64,000 nt of DNA. Source: Lepidurus packardi. Taxonomy: Eukaryota > Arthropoda > Branchiopoda > Notostraca > Triopsidae. The notes beneath the pieces were generated by a model that made no database searches, had not been told where the DNA came from, and worked only from the letters and a program-made list of their open reading frames with translations. Shown here in pieces: positions 37,787-46,145 of this stretch (positions are counted from its first letter, which is position 1; each line of letters opens with the position of its first letter). The stretch spans positions 248,001 to 312,000 of the forward strand of contig JAKZAN010000053.1 in NCBI GenBank assembly GCA_023053545.1, written 5' to 3'. The position numbers were made by a program, and so were the translations under genes.

Positions 37787-38677
37787 ATGGAAACCCAAAG
37801 CAAGAACACTTACAATCAAAATTCGAATCTAAAAGCTATTATCGTAATCCTCGCAATTTTACTACTCGGAAGTCTTGTATATATGTATAGAATGAGCACA
37901 GAGGCCAAGTCTACACAAATTACGATTTTGGACGAGAAATCGAAGGTTATGGCTGAATTATCTGCACTAAAAACTACTTATGACAATGCCATTGCGGAAA
38001 ACACATCCATGTCTGACGAATTGATTGCTGAACGCGAAAAGGTAGTTCAATTAATGTCTGAATTACAGCGTTCTAAAGGTGATGCGGCGTCATTGAGAAA
38101 ATACCGAACGCGCTACCAAAAGCTAGAAAATGATATGAAGGGCTTGCTGGCACAAGTAGACGAACTGAAAAAGCAAAATTCAAAACTTACAACACAACGC
38201 GACAGCACAATAGTCGTTCTTGGTGAATCGCAAAAATATAATGAAACTTTAGTAGGCCAAAACGAGGAACTTTCAAAAACCATCGAAAAAGGCGCGAAAC
38301 TGTCAGTACTAAATTTAAAGACTTCGGCATACAAAGAACGGAGCTCGGGCAAACAAGTTGAAACGGATAAGGCGAGCCGTGCTGATGTACTCAAAATAAG
38401 CTTTACAATTGCTGAAAACCAAATCGCAAAATCTGGCGACAAGGCATATTATATTCAGGTTATTGACAGTAAAAACAATGTGCTGGGAGAAAGAAAAACG
38501 GAGTACTTTGGGGATCAATCGTTGACATACAGTTTTACTAAAAACATAAATTATGAAAATAAAACGGTTAATGTTTCAGAAGACTTGAAAGGCAAAAATT
38601 TCGAAAAAGGTACTTACTACGTAAATATATTTGACAAATCAGAACTGGTTTCGAAAACTAGTTTTTCTTTAAAGTAA
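37787..38677 (+). CDS. Membrane-anchored coiled-coil protein, hypothetical
   Basis: 296 residues from METQSKNTYNQN. One transmembrane helix (about 18-38, AIIVILAILLLGSLVYMY) is followed by a long coiled coil (about 45-175, including TTQRDSTIVVLGESQKYN), then a C-terminal domain of mostly beta strands (KISFTIAENQIAKSGDKAYY and GTYYVNIFDKSELVS). The pattern suggests an inner-membrane protein with a periplasmic coiled coil and cap. Similar proteins occur in Flavobacteriia; I recall no defined function. It is transcribed opposite to the histidine-degradation genes that flank it. Ends at the terminator 38702-38730. Confidence 0.8.
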   Translation: METQSKNTYNQNSNLKAIIVILAILLLGSLVYMYRMSTEAKSTQITILDEKSKVMAELSALKTTYDNAIAENTSMSDELIAEREKVVQLMSELQRSKGDAASLRKYRTRYQKLENDMKGLLAQVDELKKQNSKLTTQRDSTIVVLGESQKYNETLVGQNEELSKTIEKGAKLSVLNLKTSAYKERSSGKQVETDKASRADVLKISFTIAENQIAKSGDKAYYIQVIDSKNNVLGERKTEYFGDQSLTYSFTKNINYENKTVNVSEDLKGKNFEKGTYYVNIFDKSELVSKTSFSLK

Positions 38678-38699
38678 AATCTAATTCTTACTATCAAAC

Positions 38700-38732
38700 G
38701 GAAAAGAGTCACAATTGTGACTCTTTTTTTAT
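38700..38732. terminator. Bidirectional terminator, coiled-coil gene/hutI
   Basis: A perfect 26-bp palindrome, AAAAGAGTCACAA joined to TTGTGACTCTTTT (38702-38727), followed by more T. It lies between convergent genes. Confidence 0.9.
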
Positions 38733-39964
38733 AGAATGATTTTGCCATTTATAAATACGTTCTCAATGAGATTGCTGCCAAAGGAATAAGGAAGCTCATA
38801 AAAAGAATTTATTGGTTTTGTGATCATTACAGATGCAGATTTGCCTACCGTTATACTGCCGTGAGAATGAGACAATCCCATTGCATACGCGCCATTAATC
38901 GTTGCGGCATTAATAGCTTCTTCTGGTGTCATTTTCATTTTGATGCAAGCAGTTGCCACAACTAAGTTCATGTTTCCTGAAGGTGTCGAACCGGGATTAA
39001 AATCGCTCGCCAATGCTAGCGGTAAGCCGTTTTCTATTAATTTTCGCACTGGCGTATACGGTATGCTTAAATAGAACGAGCAAGTAGGGAGTGCAACAGG
39101 AATTGTTTCGGATTTTTTTAAAGCTTCAATATCATCATCAGTCACAACTTCCAAATGATCAACGGACAAAGCGCCAGCGGAGGCAGCAGCTGCAACACCG
39201 CCAATGGCTGTGAACTGATTGACATGAATTTTTGGTATTAGTCCAGCTAATTTTCCTGACGTGATAATGCGCAAAGTTTCATCAACAGAAAAGTATCCGG
39301 TTTCGCAAAAAACATCAATAAAATCCGCAAGTTTTTCTTTAGCAATTTTTGGAATCATTTCAGTAATAATACTGGCAATATACCCGGCGTGATCGTCCTT
39401 ATATCGAGCAGGAAAAGCATGCGCTCCAAGAAATGTAGCTTTTATTGCTATGTTGTAAGTGTCTTTTAATCTTTTGATTACACGCAACATCTTTAGTTCT
39501 CCTTCAACTGTAAGTCCGTAGCCAGATTTTATTTCAACAGCACCTGTGCCAAGTCGCATTATTTCTTCTAGTCGTCGAGCCGATTCCTCATAAATTATTG
39601 ATTCAGATGTCCCGTTTAGTTTTTCGGCCGAATTCAAAATCCCGCCACCTTTCGCTGCGATTTCCGCATAGGTTAGTCCCTTAATGCGGTCCACAAATTC
39701 GCCTTCGCGATTGCCTGCATAAACAATGTGAGTATGACTGTCACACCAGGTTGGCATCACAAATTTTCCGCTTGCATCAATGATCACTTTTGCCATCTCC
39801 GGACAATTATCCATTGTGCCAAAGCCGGCAATAATGTCATTTTCAATCAAAAGCCACGCATTCTCAATACTTGGCAAAATGGCCATGTCGGCACCACAAA
39901 CCTTCAGCGTTTCTAGCGGACGAATTTGCAGTAGTGCTTTTATATTTTTAATCAGGATGCTCAT
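38729..39964 (-). CDS. hutI: Imidazolonepropionase
   Basis: Amidohydrolase that opens 4-imidazolone-5-propanoate to N-formimidoyl-glutamate, the third step of histidine degradation. 411 residues. Metal ligands are in CDSHTHIVYAGNREGEF (HxH), with the substrate-loop KSGYGLTVEGELKML, HAFPARYKD and the conserved AVEIKSGYG, SADHLEV-like LSVDHLEVV, ALASDFNPGS. Length is normal. A formimidoylglutamase-like gene is 1 kb downstream on the same strand, separated by an oppositely transcribed gene, so they cannot be one transcript. Confidence 0.95.
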   Translation of the reverse strand: MSILIKNIKALLQIRPLETLKVCGADMAILPSIENAWLLIENDIIAGFGTMDNCPEMAKVIIDASGKFVMPTWCDSHTHIVYAGNREGEFVDRIKGLTYAEIAAKGGGILNSAEKLNGTSESIIYEESARRLEEIMRLGTGAVEIKSGYGLTVEGELKMLRVIKRLKDTYNIAIKATFLGAHAFPARYKDDHAGYIASIITEMIPKIAKEKLADFIDVFCETGYFSVDETLRIITSGKLAGLIPKIHVNQFTAIGGVAAAASAGALSVDHLEVVTDDDIEALKKSETIPVALPTCSFYLSIPYTPVRKLIENGLPLALASDFNPGSTPSGNMNLVVATACIKMKMTPEEAINAATINGAYAMGLSHSHGSITVGKSASVMITKPINSFYELPYSFGSNLIENVFINGKIIL

Positions 39965-40030
39965 TTGTATTTTTTTTGTAAATGTAAAAGGGAATTTTAA
40001 AAACTCCTATCTTTATGCAAAATTCCTTTT

Positions 40031-41104
40031 GTGAGAAGAGTCAACTTTAGAAAACCAAAAACATCGCCGCTACTAGAATATACGGGTCATTATAGAAACG
40101 AACCTGTTGCTATGCAGCTTTTTGTGTATGATGCCGAAGGTTATGAAGAACATCGAAATTTGCAGTTGTCAAAAATCGAAAAAGAACTGAAAGATGTTGA
40201 TTTGGATGATGTGCTATGGCTCAACGTGCACGGCTTGCATGAGGTCGATCTTATTCAGAAAATTTGCCATCTTTTCGATTTAGAAGAATATATCGTTGGC
40301 GATATTCTAAATACGCAACGCCGCACTAGAATTCAGGAGATGGACGATATTTTGTTTTTCAGCGTAAAATCCGTTTTGGAAGAAGATCCAGACGATAGTT
40401 TGCAAGTTGAACAAATCAGTTTTCTGATGAAGGACAATATTCTAGTTTCATTTCAGGAGAAAAAAAGCGACTATTTCACAACAATTAGGGAGCGTATTAG
40501 AACACATTCGGGACCAATTCGGAAGAAAAAAAATGACTTTCTGTTGTATATGATGCTGGATGCGATTATGGATAATTTTTACATCACAATTGAAAATTAC
40601 GAAGAAAAAATCGAGCTGCTAACAGCCGAAGCCAAATCAGGCAGTAATCCTAATATTTTGGAACGAATCGAGAAACTTCGAGAAAATTTAAGTTTTGTGC
40701 GGCGTTCAATCGTCCCATTGCGCGATGCATTATTTAATCTAAAAACAGAAGGATCGCAAGACGATTTTGAAGGAATTCAAGCCAGTAATTATGCTTTTTT
40801 TGCCAGATTACATCAAAAAACATTGGAATTATTGGACCAAATTGAATATGGCGGAAATGCGCTAGAAAGTGCGTCAAATATCTTTTTTTCGATGCAAAAT
40901 CAGAAGATGAATCAAATCATGAAAACACTGACCATATTTTCAGGTATTTTTATGCCATTGACTTTCATTGCTGGAATTTATGGGATGAATTTTAACAATA
41001 TGCCCGAATTGCAATCACCAAACGGTTACTTTTATACGCTGGCAATAATGATTGTTATTGCAGCCGCGATGATTGTATACTTTAAATCGAAAAAATGGTT
41101 TTAG
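40031..41104 (+). CDS. corA: Magnesium/cobalt transporter CorA
   Basis: Pentameric Mg2+ (and Co2+, Ni2+) channel of 357 residues. The start is GTG at 40031 (RRVNFRKPKTSPLLEYTGH follows). A large cytoplasmic funnel domain (about 1-295) is followed by two C-terminal membrane helices (about 300-320, MKTLTIFSGIFMPLTFIAG, and about 335-352) around the selectivity motif YGMN. The C-terminus KSKKWF is basic, as usual. Divergent from hutI across 66 bp. Its stop overlaps the stop region of the convergent methyltransferase-like gene by four bases. Confidence 0.95.
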   Translation: MRRVNFRKPKTSPLLEYTGHYRNEPVAMQLFVYDAEGYEEHRNLQLSKIEKELKDVDLDDVLWLNVHGLHEVDLIQKICHLFDLEEYIVGDILNTQRRTRIQEMDDILFFSVKSVLEEDPDDSLQVEQISFLMKDNILVSFQEKKSDYFTTIRERIRTHSGPIRKKKNDFLLYMMLDAIMDNFYITIENYEEKIELLTAEAKSGSNPNILERIEKLRENLSFVRRSIVPLRDALFNLKTEGSQDDFEGIQASNYAFFARLHQKTLELLDQIEYGGNALESASNIFFSMQNQKMNQIMKTLTIFSGIFMPLTFIAGIYGMNFNNMPELQSPNGYFYTLAIMIVIAAAMIVYFKSKKWF

Positions 41105-41781
41105 ATTTTATGGAGCAGGATCACTTCATTATGTGCTTCTAGCCTTGGCAATGTTTCTATCTCAAAACAATTAGTATTGATTTCAGCGATATACTTCTTG
41201 TTTCTGGCATTATCAGCCGCCGTCAAAGTCATTGTGTTGAAAACGATAAATCCTCTTGTTTTGCATATTTCATGAAGCCTATCTACAAAATAAGATTGAA
41301 AGAGAAATTCAGGCATTTTCGTATCCTGAAAAACATCAATAATAATTAAATCATACGCTATTTTTGTTCGCAAGGCAAAATCGAATGCATCTTGATTTAC
41401 TATTTCAAGATTATCAAATTTGTTAAGGCCAAAATATTCATTTGCTATTTTTATGACTTCCGGATCAAGTTCGACACCGGTAATTTTCCCTGCAAATCCT
41501 ATTTCGTTATATATTGTTTTAATTACACTTCCAGCTGCTACGCCTAAAACTAGAACATTGTCCATATTTCGAACCAAGTCGAAGCCAATTTTATGAAGCG
41601 CCTTTCTTAATATTCTTTGCAGGCTACCGTAAGAATAATTAGTGTTTTTCGAATCCAAAACCAATTGGCCGTTGTTCCACGTCACTTCTAGCGTCTTACT
41701 CAAATTTGAATTGCGTTTATAGATATTTATTGGAATAAGAAAGCTCAACAACTGGCGAAACATAGCATTCGATTTTTCCAA
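41101..41781 (-). CDS. Spermidine synthase-like SAM-fold protein
   Basis: 226-residue Rossmann-fold protein resembling spermidine synthases and other small-molecule methyltransferases. Motif I is VLVLGVAAGSVIK, an acidic residue follows in GVELDPEVIKIA, and the later motif is YDLIIIDVFQD. The polyamine-synthase Gly-rich motif is replaced by GVAAGS and the family DxxxDEAxYHE site is not seen, so polyamine synthesis is not supported. Probably a methyltransferase of unknown substrate. The start may be M1 or M7 (MFRQLLSFLIP). Convergent four-base overlap with corA. Confidence 0.78.
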   Translation of the reverse strand: MEKSNAMFRQLLSFLIPINIYKRNSNLSKTLEVTWNNGQLVLDSKNTNYSYGSLQRILRKALHKIGFDLVRNMDNVLVLGVAAGSVIKTIYNEIGFAGKITGVELDPEVIKIANEYFGLNKFDNLEIVNQDAFDFALRTKIAYDLIIIDVFQDTKMPEFLFQSYFVDRLHEICKTRGFIVFNTMTLTAADNARNKKYIAEINTNCFEIETLPRLEAHNEVILLHKI

Positions 41782-41852
41782 AAATAAGCATATTCTTATT
41801 CTTTATTATGGATATTTTTTAAAATTTATGGTGGCTTTATCGCTTCGAGTAC

Positions 41853-41860
41853 TATTTTTG
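41853..41860 (+). promoter_or_regulatory. -7 box of the M14 peptidase gene
   Basis: TATTTTTG, exact TAnnTTTG match, 19 bases before the ATG at 41880. Confidence 0.45.
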
Positions 41861-41879
41861 TGGAAAGTGAGCGAATGAT

Positions 41880-43028
41880 ATGAAAGACGAATTTTTATCA
41901 GAATACAAAGAAAGCAGCCTTTATGGGCGCTACATCAATTCGGATCAGGTATTTCCAATTATTAAAAATTTAAGCGATGATTTCAAAATTGAGACCATTG
42001 GCCATTCTGTTCAAGGACTTCCTTTGTATAGCGCAAAATTTGGACAAGGTGCCATAAAAATTTTAATGTGGTCTCAGATGCATGGAAATGAGGGAACTAC
42101 CACAAAAGCGCTTTTTGATTTTATTAAATTTCTCAGTTCGAACCATTCAGAAGCAAGATTAATAGCTGAACGTTGCACACTATTAATGGTTCCAATGCTA
42201 AATCCCGACGGGTCCAATGCCTACACTAGAGTAAATGCAAATGGAATCGATTTGAACCGCGATTTTGTCAATTTATCGCAACCTGAAAGCAGCGCATTGA
42301 TGGCGCTTTTTAAAGATTTTGCACCCCAATATTGTTTCAACCTGCATGACCAACGGTCAATATATGCGGTCGGATTCACCAACAAACCCGCAACCGTTTC
42401 CTTTTTATCACCATCGTTCAATGAATCTTGTGACATGAACGAAACACGACTAAAAGCCATTAATGTTGTAGCGGCTGTAAATCACCAATTGCAAAAGGTG
42501 ATTCCGGGCCAAATTGGGCGCTTTGACGATAGTTTTAATCGTAATTGCGTTGGAGATGCATTCCAATCTCTCAACGTTCCCACGATTTTGTTTGAGGCAG
42601 GGCACGACTACAATGACTATGAACGGGAGCACACCCGCAGGTACATTTTAACGGCAATATACACAAGCGTAATAACTATTCACGAAAACGTTATAGTTAA
42701 CAACGGATTAAACGATTACTTAAGAATTCCGCAAAATAATCCGGTATTTTATGACTTTCTATATAGAAATGTTAAAATAAATTATGATGGTAAAGATTTA
42801 ATTACGAATTTTGCAGCGCATTATTTAGAAGAATTAGTAGAAGGTTCTATTCAATTCAAAGCGCAAATAGCCGAAATAGGAATCCTGAACGGTTTGCGTG
42901 GCCATGTGGAAATAGATGCTAAGGGCGCTGTTTACAGCGGTGCTGATTTTGAACCGATAGAGGGACATCCTGCAAATTTTTATCTAGGTGATGATCAATT
43001 TATAAATGGATTGAAAGTTGGGAACTAA
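41880..43028 (+). CDS. M14 family metallopeptidase (zinc carboxypeptidase-like)
   Basis: 382-residue carboxypeptidase-fold protein. Zinc ligands are in SQMHGNEGTT (HxxE) and FNLHDQRS (second His), with ANGIDLNRDF (substrate-binding NR) and the catalytic Glu in ILFEAGHD. No signal peptide, so it is cytoplasmic, unlike digestive carboxypeptidases; peptidoglycan-peptide or small-peptide turnover is possible. The last 110 residues form an extra beta-rich domain. Followed by an Lrp/AsnC regulator gene after 21 bp, probably one transcript. Confidence 0.9.
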   Translation: MKDEFLSEYKESSLYGRYINSDQVFPIIKNLSDDFKIETIGHSVQGLPLYSAKFGQGAIKILMWSQMHGNEGTTTKALFDFIKFLSSNHSEARLIAERCTLLMVPMLNPDGSNAYTRVNANGIDLNRDFVNLSQPESSALMALFKDFAPQYCFNLHDQRSIYAVGFTNKPATVSFLSPSFNESCDMNETRLKAINVVAAVNHQLQKVIPGQIGRFDDSFNRNCVGDAFQSLNVPTILFEAGHDYNDYEREHTRRYILTAIYTSVITIHENVIVNNGLNDYLRIPQNNPVFYDFLYRNVKINYDGKDLITNFAAHYLEELVEGSIQFKAQIAEIGILNGLRGHVEIDAKGAVYSGADFEPIEGHPANFYLGDDQFINGLKVGN

Positions 43029-43049
43029 GAATAATATAAAGAAAAAATT

Positions 43050-43529
43050 ATGAGCAAATTTCGTTTAGATGAAGTAGACCACCAGATCTTGGATATGTTA
43101 ATTGACAATACTAGAATTCCATTTACTGATATCGCAAAAAAATTGTTGATTTCTGCTGGAACGGTTCATGTCCGCGTAAAAAAGATGGAAGATGCAGGCA
43201 TCATTACTGGATCGTCTCTTACTCTTGATTACGAAAAGTTAGGATATTCATTTATCGCTTATGTGGGCGTATTCCTGAACAACACTTCACAAACTAAATT
43301 TGTCTTGGAGCGCATCAACGAAATTCCGTTCGTTACTGTGGCGCATGTCACAACAGGAAAATTTAATATTTTTTGCAAAATTAGAGCTAAAGATACAAAG
43401 CATGCCAAAGATGTCATTTTTATGATAGATGATATTGATGGTGTCTACAGAACCGAAACGATGATCTCGCTTGAAGAAAGCATTAATGACAAAAAAAGAT
43501 TAATGCACACTATATTTCAAAATATGTAA
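43050..43529 (+). CDS. Lrp/AsnC family transcriptional regulator
   Basis: Leucine-responsive-type regulator of 159 residues. The N-terminal HTH is VDHQILDMLIDNTRIPFTDI followed by AKKLLISAGTVHVRVKKMED. The C-terminal RAM (effector-binding) domain contains YSFIAYVGVFLNNTSQTKF and VTTGKFNIFCKIRAKD. It likely senses an amino acid and controls a metabolic or peptidase operon; its own transcript with the M14 peptidase hints at amino acid homeostasis, but the target is not shown by the sequence. Ends in a strong terminator. Confidence 0.92.
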   Translation: MSKFRLDEVDHQILDMLIDNTRIPFTDIAKKLLISAGTVHVRVKKMEDAGIITGSSLTLDYEKLGYSFIAYVGVFLNNTSQTKFVLERINEIPFVTVAHVTTGKFNIFCKIRAKDTKHAKDVIFMIDDIDGVYRTETMISLEESINDKKRLMHTIFQNM

Positions 43530-43531
43530 GA

Positions 43532-43565
43532 CGAAAACCCCAGCAAATTGCTGGGGTTTTTTGTA
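43532..43565 (+). terminator. Terminator after the Lrp/AsnC gene
   Basis: AAAACCCCAGCAA (43534-43546) and TTGCTGGGGTTTT (43548-43560) form a 13-bp stem followed by T. Confidence 0.9.
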
Positions 43566-43585
43566 TTATTGTGTAAAATATCACT

Positions 43586-44101
43586 ATGAAGATTACGGAC
43601 TTATCTGCAGATGAATTTGCGCCCTATTATCAATCTTATATTGCATTAGCCGGTGATGCGATATTAATGGAGGGGCTGGAAATATCTCTTCACGAATTTA
43701 TTCGCTTTGTGCGAGAAATCCCACTTGGAAAACATGATTTTCGCTACACTGAGGGAAAATGGACCATCAAGGATATCATTTTGCATCTAATTGATTCGGA
43801 GCGCATATTTTCTTACAGAGCGCTTCGCTTTGCAAGAATGGATCAAACAGAATTGGCTTCGTTCGATGAAAATAGCTATGCAGAACATGCTTGCGCAAAT
43901 TCAAGATCCCTACAAGACCTGTTAACTGAGTTGTCAGTAGTGCGCCAATCCACACTGCACCTTTTCAAAACATTTTCCGAGAGTCAACTTAAACAAAAAG
44001 GCATCGCCTCTAATAATCCAGCTTCAGTTCGGGCAATCGGTTTTATAATTATTGGCCACATGAAGCATCATGAAAAGGTATTTACAGAATTATATTTATA
44101 A
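43586..44101 (+). CDS. DinB family protein
   Basis: 171-residue four-helix protein of the DinB/YfiT superfamily of metal-dependent thiol transferases and similar enzymes. The metal-binding histidines of DinB are visible in KDIILHLIDSERIFSYR (after KWTIKD) and near the C-terminus in IIGHMKHHEKVF. Bacteroidota carry many members; the substrate is unknown. It is the first gene of a run with the CPBP protease and menE-like genes (33 bp to the next start). Confidence 0.88.
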   Translation: MKITDLSADEFAPYYQSYIALAGDAILMEGLEISLHEFIRFVREIPLGKHDFRYTEGKWTIKDIILHLIDSERIFSYRALRFARMDQTELASFDENSYAEHACANSRSLQDLLTELSVVRQSTLHLFKTFSESQLKQKGIASNNPASVRAIGFIIIGHMKHHEKVFTELYL

Positions 44102-44134
44102 TTTTTCGTATTTTCCAGATAAAACATCAACCAT

Positions 44135-45088
44135 ATGAAATTTCTAGAACAAGCTATTTGTAAGGAGAATAATTTCGCTAAATATATTTTGGGATCGGTT
44201 ATCATTATTGTAATGTCTTTTATAGGACAATTGCCGTTTTTGCTCGCAATTGCTATCAAAACAAGTTTTGGTAGCAGCGAATTGCTCACAAACGCAAATG
44301 ATATTATGACTGTTTTCAGTCCAAATGTGACTTTGTTTTTTGTTATGCTGTCTTTCATAGTGGCATTAATTGGCATCTACATAGCAGTTCGATTTCTGCA
44401 TAAACAATCATTAGTAAGTATCGTTACAGGACGAAAAAGTTTGGATGTTAAAAGAATTTTATTCTCGTTCACAATTTGGGGTTCGGTAGTTTTGTTTACA
44501 ACCGTGCTTTCTTATTTTTTATTGCCCCAAGATTTCATTATCAACTTTAAGCCGGTTTCTTTTGCTATTTTGGTGCTACTTGGCGTGCTATTAATCCCAA
44601 TACAGACCACTGTTGAAGAACTGATTTTTAGAGGCTATTTAATGCAAGGCTTTGCTAATTTAAGCTACAATAGATGGTTTCCTTTGCTGATGACATCTGT
44701 TATTTTTGGGTTGCTACATGTGGCAAATCCTGAAGTCCAAAAAATGGGTCTTATTAGCTTGGTCTACTATATTGGAACAGGACTTTTTCTTGGAATCATT
44801 ACTTTGATGGACGATGGCGCCGAGCTATCGATAGGATTTCATGCTGCAAACAACCTGATTGGCGCCTTGTTAGTTACAAGCAGTTGGACAGTATTTCAAA
44901 CAGACTCTGTTCTAATCAGTGTAGCTGAACCAGATGTTTTCATGGATGTGCTTTTACCAGTATTAATCGTTTTTCCGATTTTTTTGTATATCTTTAGTAG
45001 AAAGTATAACTGGTCCAATTGGTCAGGTCGATTATTGGGTAAAATTGAAAAAACAAACGATTATGGTGACAACAGGAACAATCAATAA
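44135..45088 (+). CDS. CPBP family intramembrane glutamic endopeptidase
   Basis: 317-residue membrane protein with about eight hydrophobic helices. The CAAX protease/bacteriocin-processing motifs are EELIFRGYLMQGF (EExxxR), FGLLHVANPE (FxxxH), and GFHAANNLIGA (HxxxN). Founders are CaaX prenyl proteases; bacterial members are mostly of unknown substrate. The 3' end overlaps the ligase gene. Confidence 0.9.
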   Translation: MKFLEQAICKENNFAKYILGSVIIIVMSFIGQLPFLLAIAIKTSFGSSELLTNANDIMTVFSPNVTLFFVMLSFIVALIGIYIAVRFLHKQSLVSIVTGRKSLDVKRILFSFTIWGSVVLFTTVLSYFLLPQDFIINFKPVSFAILVLLGVLLIPIQTTVEELIFRGYLMQGFANLSYNRWFPLLMTSVIFGLLHVANPEVQKMGLISLVYYIGTGLFLGIITLMDDGAELSIGFHAANNLIGALLVTSSWTVFQTDSVLISVAEPDVFMDVLLPVLIVFPIFLYIFSRKYNWSNWSGRLLGKIEKTNDYGDNRNNQ

Positions 45089-46145
45089 GCCGCTTATAAA
45101 TCCAACTTGCAAGGATGTTCATCCAGATTTTAAGCTTAACGGATTTCATTTGGACTGTGATGATTTATGTCGAGTAGCCTATAGTTTTATAAAGGAAGGA
45201 GCAGCTTTTGAAAGGGCTGTTGGCGATTTTTTATTGGATTGGTTTGATCACAATGATTATATCGAAATGCAAACGTCTGGCTCTACTGGCAAACCAAAAT
45301 CAATTAAGGTTCAAAAGCAAGCAATGGTTAACTCGGCTATTGCGACAGGACATTTTTTCGATTTAATGCCTGGTCATAAGGCATTGCATTGCCTGCCTGC
45401 TAAGTATGTGGCTGGCAAGATGATGTTTGTGCGTGGCTTTATTTTGGGCCTGGATATGACTTTCGTTGCGCCCAATAGCAATCCTTTATCTAATGATGAA
45501 ACAGTCTATGATTTTGCTGCCATGGTGCCTTTGCAAGCGCAACAATCACTAGCAAAATTACAGCAAATAAAAACCTTAATCATTGGAGGTGCCGCAATCA
45601 GCAAACCATTGGAAGACGCGCTTAAAGAATTGCCGACTTCAGTTTTTGAAACATACGGCATGACCGAAACGATTACGCATATTGCCGCAAAAAGGGTAGG
45701 AGAGCGCGCATTTACAGTTTTACCAGAGGTTACAATCAGTACAGATCAAGATAGTTGCTTAGTGATATCTGCGCCTAGAATATCAGCTGAAATTATTCAT
45801 ACAAATGATTTAGTTTCATTGCAGAACGAGAACCAATTTGTATTTATTGGCAGGAGAGATAACATCATCAATAGTGGTGGTATTAAATTAATCCCCGAAC
45901 AAATTGAATCAAAATTGTCAACTAGCCTTATCGGCTTTAAATATTTTATAGCTGGGATGCCTGACGCAGTACTTGGCGAGAAAGCAGTGCTAATTATTGA
46001 AGGCGAAAAAAGAGATGTGGACGCAAATGCTTTTAATGATTTGGATAAATATGAACGTCCCAAACAAATTATATTTATTGATCGTTTTGCTGAATCTGGT
46101 AACGGCAAATTACTGCGCTTGGAAACATTGGCACAGCTTAATTAA
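45063..46145 (+). CDS. AMP-binding ligase, o-succinylbenzoate--CoA ligase-like
   Basis: ANL superfamily adenylate-forming enzyme of 360 residues from the ATG at 45063. An upstream TTG at 45045 is less likely. It overlaps the CPBP gene by 26 bases. The P-loop motif is QTSGSTGKPKSIKV, A5 is FETYGMTETITH and the later FIGRRDNIINSGGIKLIPEQ is A8. The C-terminal SGNGKLLRLETL contains the catalytic Lys position. It is short for the family, matching Bacteroidota MenE. The reaction would link o-succinylbenzoate to CoA in menaquinone synthesis, but no other men gene is here, so I leave the symbol blank. Confidence 0.85.
   Translation: MVTTGTINKPLINPTCKDVHPDFKLNGFHLDCDDLCRVAYSFIKEGAAFERAVGDFLLDWFDHNDYIEMQTSGSTGKPKSIKVQKQAMVNSAIATGHFFDLMPGHKALHCLPAKYVAGKMMFVRGFILGLDMTFVAPNSNPLSNDETVYDFAAMVPLQAQQSLAKLQQIKTLIIGGAAISKPLEDALKELPTSVFETYGMTETITHIAAKRVGERAFTVLPEVTISTDQDSCLVISAPRISAEIIHTNDLVSLQNENQFVFIGRRDNIINSGGIKLIPEQIESKLSTSLIGFKYFIAGMPDAVLGEKAVLIIEGEKRDVDANAFNDLDKYERPKQIIFIDRFAESGNGKLLRLETLAQLN

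Noticed and set aside
41101-41781. Spermidine synthase
   Set aside because: The SAM-fold motif is there but the polyamine-binding residues are not seen.
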